Source: Candidatus Thalassarchaeaceae archaeon
Lineage (GTDB): Archaea; Thermoplasmatota; Poseidoniia; Poseidoniales; Thalassarchaeaceae
Length of the DNA: 35,754 nucleotides
Assembly: GCA_030747485.1 (NCBI GenBank)
Contig: JASLKP010000015.1
Span: forward strand, 1 to 35,754
Direction: 5' to 3'
The position numbers and the translations under genes are program-made. Below, one piece after another: positions 34,254 to 35,754 of this stretch. The notes beneath the pieces were generated by a model. That model did no database searches. It was not told the DNA's origin and saw only the letters and a list, made by a program, of their open reading frames with translations. The first letter of the stretch is position 1. Each line of letters starts with the position of its first letter.

Positions 34254-35390
34254 TCAATCGATTCCAGCGCCTCGGTGTCCAATTAATCGACTGACTTCCC
34301 AAGGCATTTTGTTTGGACTCGCATCCTCAGCAAGTTCGTCAATGTCTCTTTCCCATTGCCATTTCTTTCTCCAGATAGAAAGGAAACCTCTTCGTTCAAT
34401 GTCTGTTAATTCATACCATGGTGTTACTTCACGGGCCGATTCTTCAATGATTGCAGAATGATCACTAGGGTCGGAATTTCTTAGCAATGCAGCTCTCTCA
34501 TCATCAAGCGGTTGACTGGACCAACGAGTCCACCTTGCACCTCCATCTGGAAGGGTGACTAATTCAGGCGATACTTCGTCGCAAATCCCCGCTAAACCTA
34601 ATTCTTGTAGTGCGCGTTCAACTCTGAGTGGTGATGGCCAAACAAATGCTTGGAATCCTTTTCGCAGGCGCGTCAATCGACGTCCTGTATATCCTGATGT
34701 TCCAAATGTCCGTCCGAGCGTAAAATGTCGAGTGAACCCGTCAATATATTCCAGACCACACGGTAACATGGGTGCCCCGACCATTTGTTGACGTTTCAGG
34801 TGGTAAGCCAATGAAAGCCACATGAAGGATGGCAATGCTAGAATTTTCTTCATCCATTTACCACCCATTTCTGGAATGGCTGGTTGTAATTGTGCGACAG
34901 GCCATCGAACGTTTGCGCGCGCGCACGAGCGACGAAATTTTCGTTTGAAGGAAATGAAGACAACATTTGATTGTTCCAAACCGACCTCAGAAAGCATTTC
35001 ATCAGTCATTTTTGCCATTTTGCTAGCGTGACGTTCACGTTTCTTCGGGCTGACTGAACCAGCCACCTTTGATTTGGGGTGTGGCATTTTGAGTTCCACA
35101 CATGCCATCTTTGCATGCTCTCTCCATGCGGTCGCGAATACATTGTCTGAAAGGAGTTTTTCAAATGTATCAATGCCTAATTCAGCCAATTCATCTGCGG
35201 TGTGATCCTCAGTCCATTTTGAACCACCAATGATTTTTCGATGCTCACGAGAGAGATGGTTGTCATGAAATAGAATTAATTGATTATCCATTGTTAAACG
35301 GAGATCAAATTCAACACCATCCATATGTGAAATCCCATGTCGAATCGCTTCGATTGAATTCTCGGTGGGTTTCACCCATTCCTCCGCCAT
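34254..35390 (-). CDS. Glycerophosphodiesterase-like protein with HRG motif at the C-terminus
   Basis: GDPD enzymes cleave glycerophosphodiesters in a TIM barrel. Canonical order is HRG(A), then EN(T), ExD, HD and ExK. This 378-residue protein starts at the second motif: TENS (E10, N11), VEFDLRLT (E27, D29), LILFHDNHLSR (H42, D43), CVELKMP (E99, K101), then VVFISFKRKF and FVWPS...GLAGICDEVSPE as later barrel parts. Its last residues are SRLIGHRGAGID (H372, R373, G374), the motif that should come first. An in-frame TAA seven codons upstream of the ATG excludes a missing N-terminus. The set is thus complete but permuted. A substrate cannot be named; no lipoprotein signal is seen. Confidence 0.8.
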   Translation of the reverse strand: MAEEWVKPTENSIEAIRHGISHMDGVEFDLRLTMDNQLILFHDNHLSREHRKIIGGSKWTEDHTADELAELGIDTFEKLLSDNVFATAWREHAKMACVELKMPHPKSKVAGSVSPKKRERHASKMAKMTDEMLSEVGLEQSNVVFISFKRKFRRSCARANVRWPVAQLQPAIPEMGGKWMKKILALPSFMWLSLAYHLKRQQMVGAPMLPCGLEYIDGFTRHFTLGRTFGTSGYTGRRLTRLRKGFQAFVWPSPLRVERALQELGLAGICDEVSPELVTLPDGGARWTRWSSQPLDDERAALLRNSDPSDHSAIIEESAREVTPWYELTDIERRGFLSIWRKKWQWERDIDELAEDASPNKMPWEVSRLIGHRGAGID

Positions 35391-35470
35391 TGAACTTGCG
35401 TGAGCGATTTACTTTTTGAAGCGTCACCCGGCACGAATACTAATCACCCGTATATGGTGTGAGGTGGTTG

Positions 35471-35754
35471 ATGTCTGAGGAGAAGAACAAGTCCATTTTT
35501 GGTTATTGTATGTACGATTGGGGTAAATCAGCCTTTGAGACAAGCGTGACAGCAGCCATCCTCCCACCTTGGTTCGCATATCTTTTCCTCGAAGCAAATG
35601 GACTCACAACAACGTTGGCAGGGATTGAGTTTTCAGGTTCTGCAATGTGGTCTTACTCGGTTGCCTTGGGCACATTGATGGTCGCCTTTGTCAGTCCATC
35701 GTTAGGAGTAATTGCCGATCGAAGAAAAATCAAAATGTGGTGGCTAAAGATTCT
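35471..35754 (+). CDS. UMF1-type MFS transporter, N-terminal part
   Basis: Only the first 94 residues are present because the window ends. They read as a short polar start, FGYCMYDWGKSAFETSVTAAILPPWFAYL, then a second helix ending PSLGVIADRRKIKMWW. YDWxxSAFxTxVxAAxxPP and GxxADRxxxK are hallmarks of the UMF1/Atg22-like branch of the major facilitator superfamily, which contains likely efflux or amino acid transporters. ATG 35471 has GAGGTG four bases upstream. It diverges from the GDPD-like gene across 80 bases. Confidence 0.85.
   Translation, partial: MSEEKNKSIFGYCMYDWGKSAFETSVTAAILPPWFAYLFLEANGLTTTLAGIEFSGSAMWSYSVALGTLMVAFVSPSLGVIADRRKIKMWWLKI

Noticed and set aside
1..35754. CRISPR arrays, insertion sequences, integrases, rRNA genes, long tandem repeats
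   Set aside because: Looked for on both strands and not seen; the only microsatellite is (TGG)6 in a coding region.

Overview
This window looks like a chromosomal piece of a marine planktonic archaeon of the Thermoplasmatota, most likely Marine Group II (Poseidoniales). That placement is inference. It rests on archaeal-type enzymes (TgtA archaeosine transglycosylase with a PUA domain, CTP-dependent riboflavin kinase, archaeal PheS), a DUF835 protein, many small acidic membrane proteins, Asp/Asn-rich 'DNDGDGxxD' ectodomain repeats, moderate GC content, and very dense gene packing with GGTGA/GAGG-type ribosome binding sites. I see no insertion sequence, phage gene, CRISPR array or long repeat. 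No gene-free stretch exceeds 300 bases; the longest is about 157 bases (28397-28553) and holds two hairpins.

Layout. 1-4962 (minus): tRNA-Thr(TGT), an NAD-binding SDR-like protein, a class I aminotransferase, three small membrane proteins, and pheS. PheS carries an in-frame TAA just before the window edge. 5037-6150 (plus): folD and a small membrane protein. 6147-11468 (minus): a complete sufC-B-D-S-E-T iron-sulfur assembly operon, with a NifU-C/Nfu-domain carrier gene diverging from it (11595-12044). 12031-15717: an ApaH-like phosphatase (minus), two small genes, and tgtA (plus). 15804-21756 (plus): an overlapping ABC exporter operon (ATPase, permease, ATPase, permease with a large acidic ectodomain) ending in a protein with a hexa-tryptophan run. 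21821-24385 (plus): a PH-like membrane protein, a TPR protein and truA. 24371-28396: ribK and a PqqB-like hydrolase (minus), an alpha-oxoamine synthase (plus) and two membrane proteins (minus). 28554-32461 (plus): a DUF835 protein translationally overlapped with a DnaA-like AAA+ ATPase. 32464-35754: a YkgJ-type cysteine cluster protein (minus), citrate synthase (plus), a glycerophosphodiesterase-like protein whose HRG motif lies at the C-terminus (minus), and the start of a UMF1-type MFS transporter (plus).

Most unusual points: (1) a bacterial DnaA-domain-III-like AAA+ protein in an archaeal context, coupled to a DUF835 protein; (2) an apparent circular permutation of a GDPD barrel; (3) a TgtA that keeps its catalytic aspartates but lacks the three zinc-binding cysteines; (4) a family of short perfect hairpins with a C(GTA)G triloop, three of which end 8-12 bases before a start codon against the Shine-Dalgarno sequence; (5) a nonsense codon in the essential pheS. 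Function calls rest on motifs read by eye and compared with remembered family signatures; no database search was run.
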